35,671 nucleotides of DNA from Lutibacter sp. (GTDB lineage Bacteria > Bacteroidota > Bacteroidia > Flavobacteriales > Flavobacteriaceae), in the NCBI GenBank assembly GCA_030683995.1, contig JAUXPH010000018.1, forward strand, positions 1 to 35,671. Reading direction: 5' to 3'. A model generated the notes under the pieces. The model was not told the origin of the DNA, ran no database searches, and saw only the letters and a program-made list of their open reading frames with translations. The position numbers and the translations under genes are program-made. Within the stretch, counting starts at the first letter, position 1; the number at the start of each line of letters is the position of its first letter. Shown here in pieces: positions 34,297 through 35,671 of the stretch.

Positions 34297-35292
34297 CTAA
34301 TCCAATACGTCTGTTAATTCTTTAAAAATTTGTTTTGGGTTTTTATTTTCATATAATATTCCATAAACTGCATCAATAATCGGTGTTTTTGCCTTGTTTT
34401 TTTCATTGATTAAAAAGGCGCTTTTTGTGGCGTAATAACCTTCTGCAACCATACTCATTTCCATCATAGCGCTTTTTACGGTGTAGCCTTTTCCTATCAT
34501 ATTGCCAAACATTCTGTTTCGGCTAAAAACTGAATATCCGGTCACCAATAAATCGCCCAAATAAGCCGAGTTGTTGATATTGCGCTTCATTCTGTGCACT
34601 TTTCTTATAAACCGCTTCATTTCACGAACAGAATTTGACATTAAAACCGCCTGAAAATTATCGCCGTAACCCAATCCGTGCGCCATTCCTGCCGCTATGG
34701 CAAAAATATTTTTAAGCATCGCGGCATATTCAGTGCCAATAATATCGTCTGATGTTTTTGTTTTTAGGTAATGGCTTGACAAGTATTTGCTTAAAAGATC
34801 GGCTTTTTCAGCATCCTTACAAGCAATTGTTAAGTATGATAAACGCTCCATAGCAACTTCTTCCGCGTGGCAAGGACCGGCAATAACGCCAATATTTTTA
34901 AACGGAATTTTAAAAAATTTGTTAAAATGCTCGCCAACAATCAATCCGCTTTCCGGAACAATTCCTTTAATGGCTGAAAACACAATTTTTGAAGAAATGC
35001 TTTGCGTTATTTTATCCAATTCTTCTTTCAAAAATGCCGAAGGAATGGCAAAAATCAATATATCGCCATAACGCACCATATCATTCATATCATTTGATAA
35101 ATACAATTTTTTTACGTCAAGTGCCGCAGAACTCAGGTAATTTGGATTGTGTTCATTTTCCTTAATATAATCAATGGCTGTTTGATTTCGCATATACCAG
35201 CCAACTTGATCCATATTTTCACACAACATTTTCACTATGGCCGTTGCCCAACTTCCGCCGCCAAAAACGGCAATTTTAGGGTTTGTAATCAT
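34297..35292 (-). CDS. gpsA: Glycerol-3-phosphate dehydrogenase [NAD(P)+]
   Basis: A 331-residue cytoplasmic enzyme that reduces dihydroxyacetone phosphate to sn-glycerol-3-phosphate, the backbone for phospholipids and so for PlsC. The Rossmann loop is FGGGSWATAI (10-19). IFAIPSAFLKEEL, IAGPCHAEEVA (GPS-x-A-x-E-type), EYAAMLKNIFAIAAGMAHGL with the conserved Lys, and MVAEGYYATKSAF follow. Typical length. The promoter-like TACTTTTG is at 35314-35321. There is no terminator visible before the cold-shock gene 103 bases downstream, so readthrough is possible. Confidence 0.95.
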   Translation of the reverse strand: MITNPKIAVFGGGSWATAIVKMLCENMDQVGWYMRNQTAIDYIKENEHNPNYLSSAALDVKKLYLSNDMNDMVRYGDILIFAIPSAFLKEELDKITQSISSKIVFSAIKGIVPESGLIVGEHFNKFFKIPFKNIGVIAGPCHAEEVAMERLSYLTIACKDAEKADLLSKYLSSHYLKTKTSDDIIGTEYAAMLKNIFAIAAGMAHGLGYGDNFQAVLMSNSVREMKRFIRKVHRMKRNINNSAYLGDLLVTGYSVFSRNRMFGNMIGKGYTVKSAMMEMSMVAEGYYATKSAFLINEKNKAKTPIIDAVYGILYENKNPKQIFKELTDVLD

Positions 35293-35313
35293 ATCTTAAC
35301 CTTTTTTAGAGAC

Positions 35314-35321
35314 CAAAAGTA
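35314..35321 (-). promoter_or_regulatory. -7 element of gpsA
   Basis: Plus-strand CAAAAGTA reads TACTTTTG, a full TAnnTTTG match, 21 bases before the gpsA ATG. No -33 TTG at standard distance is evident. Confidence 0.5.
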
Positions 35322-35435
35322 AAAAAAACTTACTTAAATGTGCTCCAAAAACTGTGAAACTAACATTTTTGAACTCGCTTAAATTAAATTGTTGGTTTAA
35401 ATTATTAGTTTCGTACTTTTAAATCCTATCCCCAA

Positions 35436-35469
35436 CCCTTTCCATCCCGAAAGCGATCGGGAGAAAGGG
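35436..35469. repeat. Two-part palindrome
   Basis: Outer arms CCCTTT and AAAGGG and inner arms TCCCGA and TCGGGA around AAGCGA fold into a GC-rich hairpin. The TCCCGA...TCGGGA core is shared in type with the hairpin at 28965-28983. Confidence 0.5.
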
Positions 35470-35517
35470 AGTTTGATTTAATTATTGGGGAAAAATATTT
35501 ATTATCTTTAAGCCCAC

Positions 35518-35629
35518 TTTTAACTTTTAACTTTTAACTTTTAACTTTTAACTTTTAACTTTTAACTTTTATCTTTTAACTTTTAACTTTTAACTTTTAA
35601 CTTTTAACTTTTAACTTTTAACTTTTAAT
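35518..35629 (+). repeat. Tandem heptamer array, 16 units of TTTTAAC
   Basis: Sixteen contiguous 7-base units. Fourteen are exactly TTTTAAC; unit 8 is TTTTATC and unit 16 is TTTTAAT. There are no spacers. A two-unit relative lies at about 17518-17530. It is in gene-free DNA at the right edge, with unknown neighbours beyond. Confidence 0.97.
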
Positions 35630-35671
35630 ATTTACTTTAGTTGAGCGGACTTAAACGATTTTTTAAAGACA

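Noticed and set aside
35518-35629. CRISPR array
   Set aside because: The repeat unit is 7 bases with no spacers and no cas genes nearby, so it is a simple tandem repeat.

Overview
The window looks like a chromosomal segment of a member of the Bacteroidota, most likely class Flavobacteriia. The signs are AT-rich DNA, an outer-surface protein with a type IX secretion (T9SS) C-terminal sorting domain, a TonB-dependent receptor with a carboxypeptidase-like N-terminal extension, LytS/LytTR regulation, starts without obvious Shine-Dalgarno sequences, and several copies of the Bacteroidota -7 promoter element TAnnTTTG just before start codons. I see 26 convincing protein genes. I see no tRNA or rRNA gene, IS element, phage gene or CRISPR array. 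Most of the window is ordinary core genome with intergenic repeats between the genes.

Layout. 168-7555 (minus): a 1243-residue TSP3/LamG T9SS cargo protein, then a recO-TonB receptor pair. 8089-11810 (minus): a LytTR regulator with its LytS-type kinase, and a plsC-hemolysin III pair. 11997-12965 (plus): trpS. 13003-17242 (minus): the nitrite ammonification operon nrfH-nrfA-ccsB(resB)-ccsA. 17534-19860 (minus): a Tas-like aldo/keto reductase and pgk. 20366-22451 (plus): holB, a DoxX-family gene and a conserved unknown. 22530-27159 (minus): gdhA and an unusual two-receiver/PPDK-N protein. 27273-30257 (plus): pheS, a small unknown and an exported lactonase. 30327-35292 (minus): a GAF-PAS-PAS-PAS hybrid histidine kinase, a HemG-type protoporphyrinogen oxidase, a cold-shock protein and gpsA.

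How genes work together. NrfH takes electrons from menaquinol and NrfA reduces nitrite to ammonium. CcsB/CcsA attach the nine haems these two proteins need. Upstream of nrfH and, 16 kb away, upstream of hemG are palindromes of the FNR/CRP type (TGAT-N4-ATCA). Each sits 33 bases from a -7-like element. This suggests that haem supply and nitrite reduction belong to one oxygen- or nitrogen-oxide-responsive regulon (inference).

The least explained items are the receiver-receiver-PPDK_N protein, which lacks the phosphohistidine domain a PEP synthase needs; a structured intergenic element at 20160-20254 with a decayed partner at 4248-4338; a possible small RNA at about 7705-7819; large inverted repeats at 28866-29125; and a 16-unit heptamer array at the right end. 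No defence system or other wholly new multi-gene system is evident.
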